Assembly (NCBI GenBank): GCA_013398295.1
Contig: VZSF01008187.1
Coordinates: 260,326-324,325 of the forward strand
Length of the DNA: 64,000 bases
Reading direction: 5' to 3'
DNA from: Chionis minor
Taxonomy: Eukaryota > Chordata > Aves > Charadriiformes > Chionididae
Positions 1-13,900 of the stretch are shown here, piece after piece. The position numbers and the translations under genes were made by a program. Each line of letters opens with the position of its first letter. The stretch's first letter is position 1. The notes under the pieces were generated by a model. That model was not told where the DNA came from, made no database searches, and worked only from the letters and a program-made list of their open reading frames with translations.

Positions 1-1130
1 TTTAGTACAGGAAAATGTAGTGCATTTATCAGGGAGACCATTCAGAAACTAGACGTCATGCCTGCCTCTCCCGGGCAGAAAAAATCCCACCGCTCAACCC
101 GCATGCTTGCTGCACACCGCCTGCGACAGGCTCCTCCTTCCACCATCCACAGGTCCCTCGTATCCATTTCATACTGCAGCGTCTTCCCCGAGGCAGCAGT
201 CTTGCACAGCCCAGCAAAAGAAACTAGCTGCTCTCCCTCACATGCCTCTACTGACAAATGTGGGGTTTTTTTAATTAATTCCTCATAAAAAAAAATAAAA
301 AAAAATGAAGGTACTGCTAAAGGCTAAGGAAAAGGTCAAGATGTTTGTTTGTGCAGTATGCCTGCCCCAGATCCCCGGAGGCAACGCAGAGAGATGCACA
401 CTATTTAAAGAAATCAAATCATTTCAAAAAAGATCATTGAATTAATTCTAGCTGCTGCCACCAATCTAGCAAATTAAAATTCCTAAGAGCAGCTGATTCA
501 TTAAAGAACTCTGAAAATATAGAGAAACATAAATAAAAAGGGAACCAGTTGAAAGGAGAGCTCTCCAACTGTGTCATATTCAGTGTATTAAAAAATAAGC
601 CTGTCACTTGTGTGGATCTTCTAACAATTTGATCATTAACTGATTTTTCCAGTGTTTGTTTATTTTGTCTTGCAACAAATCAACACCAGAGCTCTCCTAG
701 GAAGTCAGACCCTGGAAACGAGTCAGCACTGGGCTGCCACAAGCCTACAGCCCAGGAGAAATTATTTTTCTTGCTTGCCCACAGGGTCTGGGTTTGGCCA
801 TGGGGCTGAAGCCCTTTGCCTCCAGCTCCTCCCAGCAAGCAAGGAGGTGGGAGAGAGTGGATTTAGCACCCTCCCTTGCTCATAGAAACAGGTGCTGAGC
901 AGGTGTGGCTGGCCATGGAGGAGAGAAGGTGTGGGAGAACATCTCCATGTGCTCACGGCTTGGGGCACTCAACCAAGCAAGACCATTCTGTAAAGGAGTT
1001 TTCCCAAAAGTCTTGGTTGTGCTTGGCCACATGCATTTACACTGGGAGAACCACAGCATTTACACACATCATAAATCTCTGCCCGATTGCTTGGGAAAGG
1101 AGATGCTGGGGGAGCCAGAAAGAAACTCAC
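1..1130 (-). other. Intronic DNA downstream of TMEM182-like exon 3
   Basis: The next TMEM182 exon (starting about VIYRGFW in the family) is not found here on the minus strand, so this is read as intron 3. No repeat or RNA gene is recognised. Confidence 0.6.
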
Positions 1131-1229
1131 CTGCAGTCGTGTCGTAGGAAGGATGGGGGAAAGGTCCAGGAGCGATGGGCATGGGAAAGAGGTAGCCGTG
1201 CATGCAGAACTTGGGGTGTGCTTGGCTGG
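1131..1229 (-). CDS. TMEM182-like coding exon 3 (residues 91-123)
   Basis: Acceptor TTCTTTTCAG, donor GCAG|GTGAGT. It reads TSQAHPKFCMHGYLF, then PMPIAPGPFPHPSYDTTA, aligning with the TMEM182 loop that ends TSYDSAV. The conserved Cys is kept. One base is carried to the next exon, which is not found between base 1 and 1130. Confidence 0.85.
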
Positions 1230-4200
1230 CTGAAAAGAAGAACAACAACAACAAAAATCCCTGTTTGCTTTGGTTTTCTACAAAATCACGGTTATAGTAT
1301 TCAAATGGCAATGTACTGTTCTGCAAAACCTACAAAACTATCACTGAAATCAGAAGGCTGGGGAGCAAAGGACAGTAAATCCTGGTTAGAAAGAAAAAAG
1401 AAGAAGGAAAAGAAGAATGATGCAAAAGGGGACTTATAACAGGATCCGAGACTGCTACCTGTACATCTTCTCATCGTCATAATCTGAGTCTGAGTTGGGC
1501 ATAAATCATGAAAGATGGAGCAACTCAAATCAGTGTAAATATTCCCATTGCAGATTTCCTCCAGAAAACGTGTCTAACTGCCTGGGAAAGGGGTAAAGGT
1601 ATTTGGGTACCAGAACAAGCTACCTTACAAGACCTCCAGTTTGCAAGAAGGGAAAGCACAATTAGAATGGAAGTGCCCCATCAATATTAATACCACTGAG
1701 GCTTATCATGATTAACGGTAATAGAATGAATGTTAAATGAATTAATTAATGGTTGGCCACTTATTTAAATATGTTCCCCAGCTCAAAGGAACACTTTATA
1801 ATAGGTGGACATTAGTTCATGCTAAATTGACTACGGAATACCTATTGAATTAATTATTACTTCCATGAGAGCAGCAAATTAATTTGCCATGATCAATGCT
1901 ATTATAATAAATACCTAAAGAAGTAATACAAATTTGCCAGTTATCTGAAAGAGTCATTTTACTTCAGGTAACATTATATTATATCATGTATTTCTATATA
2001 ATGTAATTAGATAGCAAACTCCCTCTCTCAAGCCTGTCTTTTGTTATCAAAAAATTTGTGCTTGAAAAACCTCACGTTGTCCAGTTGAATGGTAGCAGTA
2101 ACAGTTCCTGCTAGATTTTACAGGAAACATAGGTCAGGGACTGGGGGACAGCAAAGTCATATGAAATTTGAATCTCTGCAGAGTTAATTTATTGTGGGAA
2201 CCTGCATTATTTGCAGCCAAATGCCCTGCGAGGTGATCCCCCTGCTCCACAAGCATGTAAGCATCTTTGAGGGGACCAAAGCAGCAGCGAGCACAGGCTC
2301 AAGGCTTTTGCAGCATTTAAAACCTTTACAGAACTTATTTAAAGTCTCCTCCTTTTATCCTAAACACTTCTGTAGGGTTGTAGCGTCCCAGGGAAAGGAT
2401 GTCCTCTAGTTACCCACTGTGCACTAATGCAGCCAAGCTGATTGCTGGCTTGGTTTTCTTTCTGGTGGGAGCACCTGGTTCACTGGGCCAAGACCCCACA
2501 CTTCACTGCACATGGGCCACCAGTCAGCACCAACTGGTCTCTCAGAACAGGTTTCACCTTCTTCTTTGATTTTTTTTTAAGAGTGAATGTGCTCGCAGAA
2601 AAAAAAAAAAAATTACATCCATCTCCATTTATTCACATGTGCAATTTCAATTACCTTAAAAAGCAAAACAGTCAAGATCTTAAAATTAGGATCTTGTTTG
2701 CTTAAGACCACAAACACATGTGGTTATGGCTCTCCATGGCCCACCACTGCCCACTGCTAGAGGTCCTGAATACCCAGGGACACCATAGGCACGCATGTCC
2801 AGCCTTCCCAGTGCTGAAATCAGTGGGAGGTGGGAACACTCTGGTGGCTGAAAATACAAACAGAAGAGCAATGCACGGGCTCACGTTTAGCAGACCTTAG
2901 CTGAACACAAACATCAAGTGATACAAGGGGAGAGTTGTCCTTGCTGGTGGAAGCCACCACTCCATAAGACTTTGTAGGTGATATATTAAATGGCATCAAA
3001 AGGTTTCTACATTTCTGTGAACAAACCTCTGAGAGAAAAATCCAGTTCAAAAAAGAACACAAAAAGGGTGAGCCAAGTTTGCTTTTGATAGAGAGACAAT
3101 GAGAATGAAAAAAAATGAAATAAGGTAATGACAACTGTCTCCTCACACCTGGGAGCCCTTGTTGTGCTTGCTTGCAATTCAAACTGTGAGCGAACGCTGT
3201 GAATGTGGTGTGGTGGCATTGTACTTACTGTACCAGAAGGTCCAGATGGTCTCTGGGTGGCCCTCGCCAAAGAACCAACACCGCCAGAAGAAGCCCTCAT
3301 GATGGAAAGTAAGGATCTCCTTCCTGACCTCCGTTGGCGTTTCAGCCTGTGGGGGAATGAAAGCCCCAGCTGATACAGGGATGATCATGGTGGAAAGGTG
3401 GAAAGTGTGTATTGTTTGCTTAGACAGTTTTTGCTTTCTATTTTTTGTTGGAGTTTTCATTTTCTGTTGTTTGAGCTGGTTTTGGAGGGTTTGGGGAACA
3501 TGTAGGCAGCTGCTGTCCTTGCCTCTCTGCCATATTAGAGCTACAAAAGGTTCTGGTAACAAATCATCCTGCAGACATTCACAAAACAGTTTCTTCTTGT
3601 CCTAATATCTTTAAATCACTGATTGCCAGAGCTGGACAGGTATGCCAGACAGCAGAGGATTCTGGGTGTATTCTACCTTTTTAATACTTTCCTTAAGTAA
3701 ATTTTACTGCTGTCGTAACCAGTTGGAAGCAGGCTGATTACCACATAAGCAATTTTAGGGGTGACTCAATGCAACAGTTCAGATGTCCTTGCTACTCTGC
3801 AGCATCCATGTAAGGTCCTGCTTAGCCCCAGAAGACAATGCGACTCTAACACTCCCATTGAGCTTCTTCCAATCGCCAGCCCAAAGGTTTTCTTCTTTGT
3901 CCCCCTCTGCTGAGCCCAGCAGGAGTTATGCTAATCCTACATGAGACAGAAATCACTCTTTGCCCACACCACTTTTCTCATAAACCAGGATAAGAATTTA
4001 TCGACAATTATTCCTTCTTTGATGAGTCTACTTTAGCCCACAGACCAGAACTGCAGGCACAAGGTTAAGTCTTTCCAGAGGGAAGGATACTGCAAAGTCA
4101 TGGACTATTTACCAAAAAACTCACTAAACCTATAGCCAAAATCAATTTTGCCTTTATCACACACAATTTGGTAAAGGAGACATGCCTGTTATAAAATTAG

Positions 4201-6086
4201 ATTTTGTGGAGGACGGAGAATCTTCATACAGATTTGGACCCTGTGAACTGGAGAAAGGAGATGGGACCCAAGGGGAAGGTGCTAGAAGACACTTTGCTCT
4301 CCTCGAGGTTTTTATGCATCAAGTTATGACCAATTCCAGAGCTCTGACCTGAATGTCCTTTTACTTTCAGGATAAAATACTAACTATGACAATGGTAACA
4401 TCCAGCCCTCAAACTTCATCAGCTGGATAGTTGGTGATTTAAGTGCATCTATGGCACATTTAATTGCTGTGTGGCAGATACTCGAGACCATCCTCATCTG
4501 TGAGGGACAGGAGTTGCCAGTTTAAGAAAGGGCAGAGAAGGTAAAAACACAGCCCGTTGTACACAACCGGTAACTGAAATAGAAATAATAGAAACAGTGT
4601 CTGAAATAGAAATAGAATAGCTCAGAGGAAAGAGTAAGAGAAGTTCCTATTTCTGCCTGGAGCTTTTGAAGTTGCTCTGCCTCGGTGACAGGCACACTAA
4701 CACTTGTCCAAGAGCGTATCTGAAATGTTTGAGATGCTTATTCATGTCATGCAGTGCAACATCTCTAGTCTCTCCACTTTAAAAGACAAGAGCACAAACA
4801 AAAACAATTAACATCGCCATTTCCCAAGTGCACAAAAACTGAGCGGCACTCCTCTATCCATGACACTCCGCCATCTCTGGGGCTTCACTGCCATGCTTTA
4901 AGCAGTAAAGACAGTGTCTTCTGCCAGGCAGTTTTTCTACCATAATTTTTTTTTTTTTTTCCCACAGAGAAAGTAATTTGGAAACATGACTCAAGTGAAC
5001 AGTGTCCTACATTTGATTACGGGATTCTGAAATGAAACGCAGTATTTCTCGCTGGCACCATGATGCTTACCCAGTGTGACTCACCACACTGAAAAAAAAA
5101 ATCAAACCTAATTGGATTGAACTTTGAGGTAACAAAAAGTCTGCACACAACAAGGATCTTCCTGTCATTTTGTAATTGAAACCACACATTGATCGGCACA
5201 ACAACATTTTTGAAGGCTGGGTGGCTCAGGGAACTGAGCTGGTGGTTATTTCATTGAAGAGTCAGACAACAGCAAGGGCAGCTAAAATCAAACTTTCGAA
5301 AAGATCTATAAACAAGCGATACCAACAGTTAGCACTAAAATACCAAATTGTCCTTTGAAAATTACATTTCCTGCTAATTAAAATCCTATATAAATTGTAA
5401 TTTTAAAATACATAGGCCTCTTCTTGTTAGACGGGCAGAAATTCTTATCTACTCTGTTCTGTGTCTGATGTTCGCTTTTGTTTTCTGTCTGTGCTGTAGT
5501 CGTATCACTTCAGATGTAAATGATTGCTAAGTCCTACACTTTAAAAATATGAACTATTTTAAAATGAAGGAACTACAGAGGGAGAAATCTTTTAATGGCA
5601 AATATCATGAGATATCTTTTGTCTTTAGAGGCAAATGCTGACAACAAGTAAAGCTCTTACATTTTTGCCTTTCATTTCCTAATGCTCATATCTGCCAGAT
5701 TACAGAGGTGCTGTCTTCATGTTTCCTAGACACACTTTACTTCAATCAAAATGCTAGAGACTATGGAAAAGCTGGTTTGGATTCTAAAGTTGTTTCAGAC
5801 TGATAATTTACGTTAGCAGGTCACTTTCAATGAGCATCAATATTATCACAGATTTAAAACTTTACAAATTTAAAATTTTAAATTATATAAATAAATCAAT
5901 TCTTCCAAAGTAAGACAAGGTTTCAGAGTTTACCTCCCCGGTCTGCAGAGTGCTATTCCCACGTTCAAAGATGCCACAGGTCTCCGTAGCCAGGAGCCAG
6001 TAATCGGTCCCAAAAGCGATGAGAAAGAGCAACACGCCGGTGCCGCCAAGGATCCCGGCTGCGAGAGCCGCTACTCCAGCCTTCAT
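1131..6086 (-). CDS. TMEM182-like membrane protein, first three coding exons (3' part beyond the window)
   Basis: Three exons with agreeing phases give 123 residues plus one base. TMEM182 is a four-helix plasma-membrane protein of the claudin/PMP22-like fold, expressed in muscle and linked to myoblast fusion. The ATG start aligns with human TMEM182 without gaps up to GVLLFL; then come AFGTDYWLLATE (24-35), TFHHEGFFWRCWF (64-76) and IWTFWYT (85-91). Against TMEM182 the first extracellular loop is longer between LLATE and TFHHEG and carries a new NST sequon (44-46), while the NCT sequon of the later loop is lost. Exon 4 and beyond, with the remaining helices, should lie left of base 1. It is either a divergent orthologue or, more likely, a paralogue; no symbol is assigned. 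Confidence 0.85.
3229..3346 (-). CDS. TMEM182-like coding exon 2 (residues 52-90)
   Basis: Acceptor TCCCCCACAG, donor TACA|GTAAGT. It reads AETPTEVRKEIL, then TFHHEGFFWRCWFFGEGH, then IWTFWY. The HHEGFFWRCWF core is the TMEM182 hallmark and the strongest identification in this gene. Confidence 0.9.
5934..6086 (-). CDS. TMEM182-like coding exon 1 (residues 1-51)
   Basis: The ATG at 6084-6086 is preceded by 23 untranslated bases and a clear acceptor (TGATTTCCAG), so at least one 5' non-coding exon lies upstream. It encodes TM1 (about 5-26), GTDYWLLATE and an NST sequon. The donor is GGGAG|GTAAAC, phase 0. Confidence 0.88.
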
Positions 6087-7589
6087 GGGGCAGCAGGTAG
6101 GCAGCACAACTGGAAATCAGAAAACAAGAAAAACACTGAATTTTCCAGCGTCGCTGGACGAAGGGGACGAGAGAAGTGCTATTTTTGGACACAGATAAGA
6201 ATCTTCTCTTGGCTGGTGTGAGTTTCAGTGGGTGGTGGGAACAGGACTAATAAAAGCAGATGACCTGGTGTAACCAAACAGCTGTGGCCTTAGGGAACAT
6301 GACAAATAGCCATTGAGACAGAGCAGGAAGGTTTCCAAATAAACACATGGCTGTTTATTTCAGAGGAGTGCTGCAGAGAGCTCTTAGCCTCGGCCACTTG
6401 GGTAGCGTCTGTAGGTCACAAGTCGTTACGGTGCAGAACTGCCCAGGACACTGGAGAGTTTTTAAAACCCCATTTGTGCATGGGATCAGCAGAAAGGTTG
6501 TGCATGGCTTGAGCAGATCTGAACTTAAAGATCTTTACCACATCATGGCATCTGCAGCCATTGCTGTGAGATACCTTTGGCTATGTCTTCACAGGTGCAG
6601 TATAGAAGTGTCACTTCTGGATTATGTGTCTCCTTCAGCTCCTGCTTCCTCTGAACAAAATGCTAATGCAGCTTTCACCCAAAGTGACCCCAGAGATCCA
6701 ATCAATAACATTAAAATATTGGTGATATCTCTTAAATATCTCTTAAAATCTTGATGCCCTCAGAAGCGATGCAATCAACCCGTGTAAACACGTTTAAATC
6801 AGGCAGGTCCACACCTAGGTGGACAAGGAGCATTGAAATCAGGTGTACATACCAATATACCTGGAGGGTCTTGCTATGTAGTTGTAGAAGGATGTTCTCT
6901 CTCCTGCCACAGAAGAGTGGACTATATAGCATCCATACCCATCCCACCACCCAAGCCTGCCGAGGGAGAAATGTCTCATGGGGACAAGGACATTCCTGCA
7001 TGGAATTTCACTGCCATTTAGTTCCTAATGTTTTAGTCTTCTGCTGGAGCATCTGCTGCAGATCACTGCCAGGAACGTGATGCCAGACTAGGAAAATTAT
7101 AATTCCTGTGAGGCAATAACTGTATTCCTGTGACATGCCAGGAGGCTGGAGGAGGAAATATATATATTACAGGGAAAATTCCAGTTTTGGTTTTCTAACC
7201 TTAGCCTAAGTCATGACCTGTTCTAAAAAGCGAGATAGATGAAGATGTTGACTACATTATCCTACGTGATTCCGCATGACCAAATTAATTTCCAAATGAA
7301 TTTAATAGTTAAAGTTAACTGTGAACATATGGGTATCTCAGAGATATTGCATACTGCTTAGGGAAACTGGAGAGGGCTGAGTAAAATTTGTACTACGTTT
7401 CTAGCCAACTGTTGAGGCATACTGACTGATGAATGAGCTCGTTCTTCTTCCATGAGCACAATAGACTTTAAAGTATAATAATTTATTCTATCCTCTGCAT
7501 GTTCTTTCTTAAATCTTGCAGGCTGGGATAGCTTTTAAATAATACATTAGACCTCTCATTCTCACTGTCACAGCAGCAGAGCTGCTGTT

Positions 7590-7900
7590 TGCCTAACCTG
7601 ACCACGAGCACGTGAGCCATCCGACAGGATCCGGGAAAGAGGTCCCTGCCCAGAGGAGTCCCCACACCGACACGTGGAGAAAGGAAAGGTCGGACAGGCT
7701 GCAGACTTACCGTTACGCAGGGTCGAAACTCAGCCACGGCGCCCACAGCCCCATTAGTCAGAGCTAGAGTGGAGCTGCAAGAGGCGAGAGCGCAAGGAGG
7801 GCAAAAGATGATGTTGCATCTGGCGTGGTGGAGCAGGGGGTGGGTGAGCAAGGCAACAGGGAGCCGCAGGATGTGGCCTGCGGGTTGCCTCAAAGGTTAG
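7590..7900 (-). promoter_or_regulatory. CpG-richer patch, candidate promoter and 5' exon of the TMEM182-like gene
   Basis: CpG dinucleotides are noticeably denser here than in flanking AT-rich DNA. Within it, a minus-strand segment 7711-7774 ends in a near-perfect donor (AACG|GTAAGT) and may follow an acceptor-like CTCTTGCAG, or be a first exon. It lies 1.6 kb upstream of coding exon 1, which requires an upstream 5' exon. The function is inferred from position. Confidence 0.35.
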
Positions 7901-10900
7901 GATTACATCTTGGTTGGTCTCTGAAAAGGAAGAATGCCTTCTGACGTTTGAATAACAGGATGAAAGCCCTCACGGCAGGGCTGAATGCTGCTCTTGGGAG
8001 GTAGAAAGATCATACCATGGCCTTCAGACAGGGAGTAGTGGATGTGCGTCTGATGGGAGAGCTGCAGTATAAAGGCTGTTTTCAAGAAGTGAAAATATAC
8101 ATCGTGTCTCTGGTCTGCTTGACCATCCATTTTCTGCCAAGCAAACTATTTAGTCAGCTAAGGGAGAGGAGATATCATTCTGACATGATACAGCCTCCCA
8201 CCGAAACCCCTGGCATGCCCATGAAGGAGCAGCAAGCAGCTCCTCTCTTCCTGTGCTTTCTTGGCAGTGCCGCCTGGGAAACCAGCCCTCCTCAGCCCTG
8301 TAATTCAACATGAATAAACACACACTGTCCCTCCCTGGCCACTTACTCGCCCTCCTGCATTTAGCTGCCATCTCCACTGCAAGCAATCCCTGCTACTGTG
8401 ATGGGTTTGCACATAGGTACTTCTGGCCAACCCTCCCACCACTTTCTCTCGTCCCATATCTACACGTATCAACCCTCTCCCAGCCACTCCCTCGGCTGCC
8501 CAACACATCCACTTCTTTTTCCATAGTTTTGAACTGCAATAAGATACCCATCTCACATTCACCTGGTTACTCTGCAGGCAACAATTGCTGCAATGAGATG
8601 ACCTTTTTGTATTGAACATAAAATGGTTGATTAAATACAAAGTGCAATATATCTATCACCTAATTAATCTTCAGTAAGCGTAATTTCAATCAGTTGCCAT
8701 TTAACTAACATGTAATACTGGTTAAACCTGTCCAAAATGACAAAGAAAACTGGTTGCCGTCTATTCTTGTGATCTATATCTCAAAGCTGAACACAACTGA
8801 TGGGGGAGCTTTGGCAATGCTTGAAGGAGCCTGGTGAAGACAAGGGTTTGCACACTAGAAGTGAGGTCTGTCTTTTTTTTTTTTTGCAGACTGCATTGTA
8901 ATTGCATAAAATTAAAATGCAAAGTGGCCACTTATGTGTTTTAAAAAAAAAAAATGGTATTAACGCAGACTGCCATATTTATATGTATGCTTTTTAGTCA
9001 GCTGTATTTGGCATGGCTGCATTTATGCTAATGCACATTCACAAGTTAGTGCTGTTTGCCATTTGGAAGGTGTCCTCAGCATTTCTCGGTCCCATTGGCA
9101 GAAAAACCCCCGCGTGGCTGCGGCAGAGCAGTGCCGGTGCCCAGCCTTGGCTCCCCACGGGCTGCTCTGTCCCCAGCCAAACATTTCCCAAATTCTTAGG
9201 CTGTGGAATAGGAACTGAGTCTGCAAGGTCAAAACACCTCTCCGTGCAACGCGCTTTCCCTTCACTTTGGCGCACCCCCACACACGTGCTTGTCACCATT
9301 AGGGTCTGAAAAATTCCTGGACACGACGGACAATGCGACTGCGGCTGAGACACCGGCAGCTGCAGTGTGGGGACAGGGATGGGGCAGCTGCTCCAGCAGC
9401 ACCTGGTGGGAGCACCCAGGCTTGCCAGGGATGGCTAACGCACACGAGGGACTACAGCCCCCTTATGTTTCCTTCTGTTCAGCTTGATTATTTTTTTTAA
9501 TTAGGCATCAACTCCATTGCATCAAGCCAGCCCAGAAGGTGAAGCACCTCATGCCAGCAGGCTGTGGGGGCTACCAGAGGAGCAAACTCCTTCAGCCCTG
9601 CTCAGCCCTCTGCAGCCACCTTGATTCACTAGTTCCCTGATGCTTGGGGAAAAAATTAGATAAAATTAAAATTCTTATAATAGGAATGCTTTTTCCTAAG
9701 TCTTTTTAGTCTCACAAACTAGACTAATAGAAAAAATAGTTCCTTTACTCTTCAGAAATAACATCTTTATTAAATATAAGATTCCGACCCATTCTGGTTT
9801 CAAAGTGTAAATTAGCTATCTGGTTTCCTTTTGTGCAAGTATTTTGTTCATATAGATTTTATACAATGCAACCGACAGCCTTGTTAATAGACAGGACCCA
9901 CACATACTGGAACAAAAGAGAGGGGAAAAAATGAAGAAGAAATGGCAGAAAGCCACCAATAAATCATTCCAGCCCCCCTCCCTTCCTCTGCAGTTAGAAA
10001 GAGCTGGGGATTTTCTGATGAACTAATCCGAAAACGTGGGCTTCAAAAAACAAATCATTTTCAAGGAAGGGCTGGGGTGAGTGAGTGCCTCTGGAAAAAT
10101 TTTAAGAAAGGCGTTTTGTAATTTTGAATGTTTCATTTCAACATTTTGAAAGAAAAAAATTCATTCTGGAGATCAAAACATCTTTTGATATCCATCAATG
10201 AAATTAAAACAATTATTAAATATCTAAATTTATGTAAAAATTTTAAGTAAAGGTTTTTTTGAATGATGATCAACTAATCCATATGTTTCATCGTATTTTC
10301 CCTGGGCTGCTTTATGACGTTGCCTTTACACCTGAACTCTGTGTGGAAACATTGTCCCTGTGTAAAATGCTGTAGAGAGTGCTGGGGGACAGACCGTGGA
10401 GCCGGGGCCACACTGTTAACGTCCAACATCCAGCACTTGTTACTGGGAGGCCTACAAAGAACACACAGTGGGGCCATAAGGATGAAAACTTTATGGGGAG
10501 AAAACAGGAATAGAAGTTCTTTTGTTACGCAAAAATACTGTAGGATAAATCCTGAAATCGATAGTAGATTTGCAATTTCCCTAACATAACGGGATTTCAC
10601 CCTCCAGCTCTCAGCCTCACCAAGGGCTCAAGGAGCTCTGATTTGACTCTTCCAGCAGAGATGATCTTTAATTTAGAGATAGAAAGAAACAATTTCCCAG
10701 CCAGGAAGAGCAAGCCCTGGTACTGACGCTCGCCCCACCGCTCCTAGGTCCTGCAGGTCCTCTGCCTGATCCATCCCACTCCACAGAACAAGGTCTGAGA
10801 GGCACCTCCAGAAGGTGATGGAGCTCTTGGCTGGCCTGAATGACCATTAGGACCACACTTGTTTCCTCCTACAAAGTAAGTCTCTGCATGTTAAACAGGT

Positions 10901-13900
10901 TACCTTATGCATGGGGGTTGGGCAGATCAGGAGCTCCTCTGCCTCCACCGCCCAGCCTGGAGGCAGGTTGTTCTGTGGGGGAGCCCTGGAGGGGAGAAGT
11001 CATCCCAAACTTGTCTACAGCCTCCTCTCATCACTAGCTGGTGCCTGAATTAATATAACACCCCTGGAGCACTATAGCATCAGGCTTAAGACCCCCATTC
11101 TAAAAAAAAAAAAAAAAAAATAAAAAAGGGCAACAAAAAATAAACCAACAAAACAAGTAACATCACACTTGGTAAGCCTGTAGAAACTGGTAATGATATT
11201 GATTGTCCTCTATAGCTTGCGTCAGGATCTCTGGAGTGCTACAACAAAGCTAGGTAGGTGTATTAACTGAGCATCTCCATGGTCTGTGCAATACTCAGAC
11301 ACAAATATGACTTAATTATCAAGGAAAACAGACCTCCCTTTCCTCACTTACCTCTCCTGGTGCCAGTGGGAAGCTGCCTTCAGTTTCCTCTTATCCAGAG
11401 ATGTTGAACAAGGATGCCACCACGGACAGCACTAGGACCTATGGATAAGGAAAGGGAAGTTGTATTGTAGTGACCTTTATTTTTTAATTGACCCTGGTGA
11501 TTTTTTGCCCTTAAGCTTTTAAACTGAAATTGTAGGTCTCCAAAACATACATACTCTAGCAAGGAGCTGGGGCTAGTCATCTCAGATTCTTCCTAGAATC
11601 AGGGTTTTACCTTTTGATTGATCCAACACTCCATCAGCGTGGTCTGAGTTATCGTTGCTTTTTGTGTTTTGATCCATGCTTGTGGAAAAATTACATGTTA
11701 TGTAGACAGAGCAACATATTTTCACTCCCTCATGCTGAAAGCAGAGGATTTTTTTCTATTTTATAAACAGACGTGATTTCAGGTGTGCTTTCAGCGACTT
11801 CCCCGAGTCCCTTTGGAGATCTGCATATCTTTCTGTATTACAGCTTACCCTGATGATCTGTCATGTCACGTAGTGTTTCCTTAGGCAGATGGGTTGAATA
11901 CCTCTCGTGGGTCTCTGCCTTTACTCTTGCTTCCACAAACCTCAGAACAAGAAGAAATCAAGGGCAGCGAAGCCATCCAGACCACGACAAGTGCTACCCC
12001 AGCGCTACCAACTTTGCCTTGGAAATGCCACCAGCATCCCCAGATGGTTTTGCAAAGAGCAACCCCCCAGTATGAACTGTGTGGGAAGGGAGAGGAATAG
12101 GTATCTACATTGACATTTGCCCCTTTAATTCTGCATTAAAATTATAATCACCTGTTCATCTCCATCACGTGCTCCTTTTTCATCTCTACCATCTACATGT
12201 CTCTCGAAAGAAGCACATAAGCCTGGATGTTGAAAGATCCTTAGTGTTTCTCATGAGGTTCAATACCCCCAGCACTTGATGTCGGGGGAGGAAAAAAGCT
12301 CTATTTGCCTCACCTGCTTCTTAAGCATTGGCAGTACTTTCCAGGATCAAGCCATTATAATCTCCTTAAGCAGTTGTGAAATGAATTAAGCAGAAGCATA
12401 ATTTTCTGGTTAAAATAAAAATAGAAAAAAGAGTCCACTTGCTGAACACAAATGCTTTTTGGAGTTGCAAGTGCAAGGGAGATTTATAGCCTGAGTTGTA
12501 AATGTGGCTGCTTGATGTATGTGCCCAGACTTTTCTGATGTAGTTTTTGGGCTCTCACTTTGCCATTGAGCAGCTCCCCACTGTTAGCAACTTTTGCCTA
12601 TTTTAACCTTAACTTTCAAAAGATTCCTGCAAACTTCCAGAGTAAGCACAGAGCAATAACTCTCTGAACTGCTAAAAGAATCAAATTGATGCAATTTATT
12701 TCCACAGAACCATGCAATATTCAATGATACACTGAATCCGTGTTTTTAACACTTTTTAAAGGACTAAAACCCTGCAAAGAATTAATTAGGCATGCTCTGA
12801 AGCCTGAGCATTTAACAGTTTTCCACTTGGTTGTAGAATTTTAAGACCACCAACACTGGATACTGGCAAAGATTAACAAAAGTATTCTGGACTGAAATAC
12901 ATACTAGTCAGAGGGCTTGGCCACTAAGTAACTGGAAAATACTTCATGAAAGCTTTAGCTGTGCTATTATATTTTGTAAAGAACCTTAAAAAAAAAATCC
13001 ATAGTATCGAGAAGGTTAAATTTGGGGCAGAGTGACTCATTGGGAAAGTATGTACTGCACAGAATATTGTCTTCTCTGCAGATCAAGCAAATTGTTAATG
13101 CAGCAGAGAGGTATTTATGGTCCCAGCATCGCAAAGCAGGGTTGAAAGGGATTAACAAGCTGGGATCTGCACAGGATCAGGCCAGTGCATGTGCACAGGC
13201 ATGCGGCGCTGGCTGGAGCAGCCTCTGCAGCCACGAGCCACCGAGCCGCACACCTGGAGCTGAGCAACATCTGGAATTGCTAGAAGCTGGGAGATCCTGG
13301 CATCGAAAAGTCTCTTCTTCTGCTAAACTGACATGAAAAGGTACAATTTCTAAAAAATGCAAGCAAATATTTTTTTTTCTTTTTTTCCACAGCAAATAAA
13401 ATTTCAGTTCCATTTTCTGGAAGTGTCCTGATTTTTCCAACCATTTCTGTTGTCTACTACACTATTACAAAGAAATCTACACATGCCAAAACAGCCACCA
13501 TTTGATAAGCTCCTTGGTAGGCCATAACAATATTGCAGAGAACTCATTTTACATGATGGGAAACTCAAAGAAAATAATATTGTTATTTAAGTACCCAATG
13601 CCCAGAAGCATGATGGATGCTGTACAAGACAAAGATGGTACAGACATCTAGATATTGCGGACAAAAGCAAGACCGAATTCAGAAGCCACAAGTTTAAAAA
13701 AAAAAGCTAACACCACACAAAATACCCACAAGGAAGAACTGGCCAAGGAATTCTCAAAGTTTCTATCCTTGATTAAAAAAAACTTAATTAAAAACTCCCT
13801 GGCAAGCAACTTGATTTATTTTCCTTTTTGCTCTCCAGCTACAGAATAAAAAGGTCCCATCTTAGTAAATCTTTCTATAGGTATTCACTGTGCAGAACTT

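Noticed and set aside
876..1439. Plus-strand 187-codon open frame
   Set aside because: It is antisense to the TMEM182-like exon 3, begins at a non-ATG codon, and ends in a lysine run from a purine tract.
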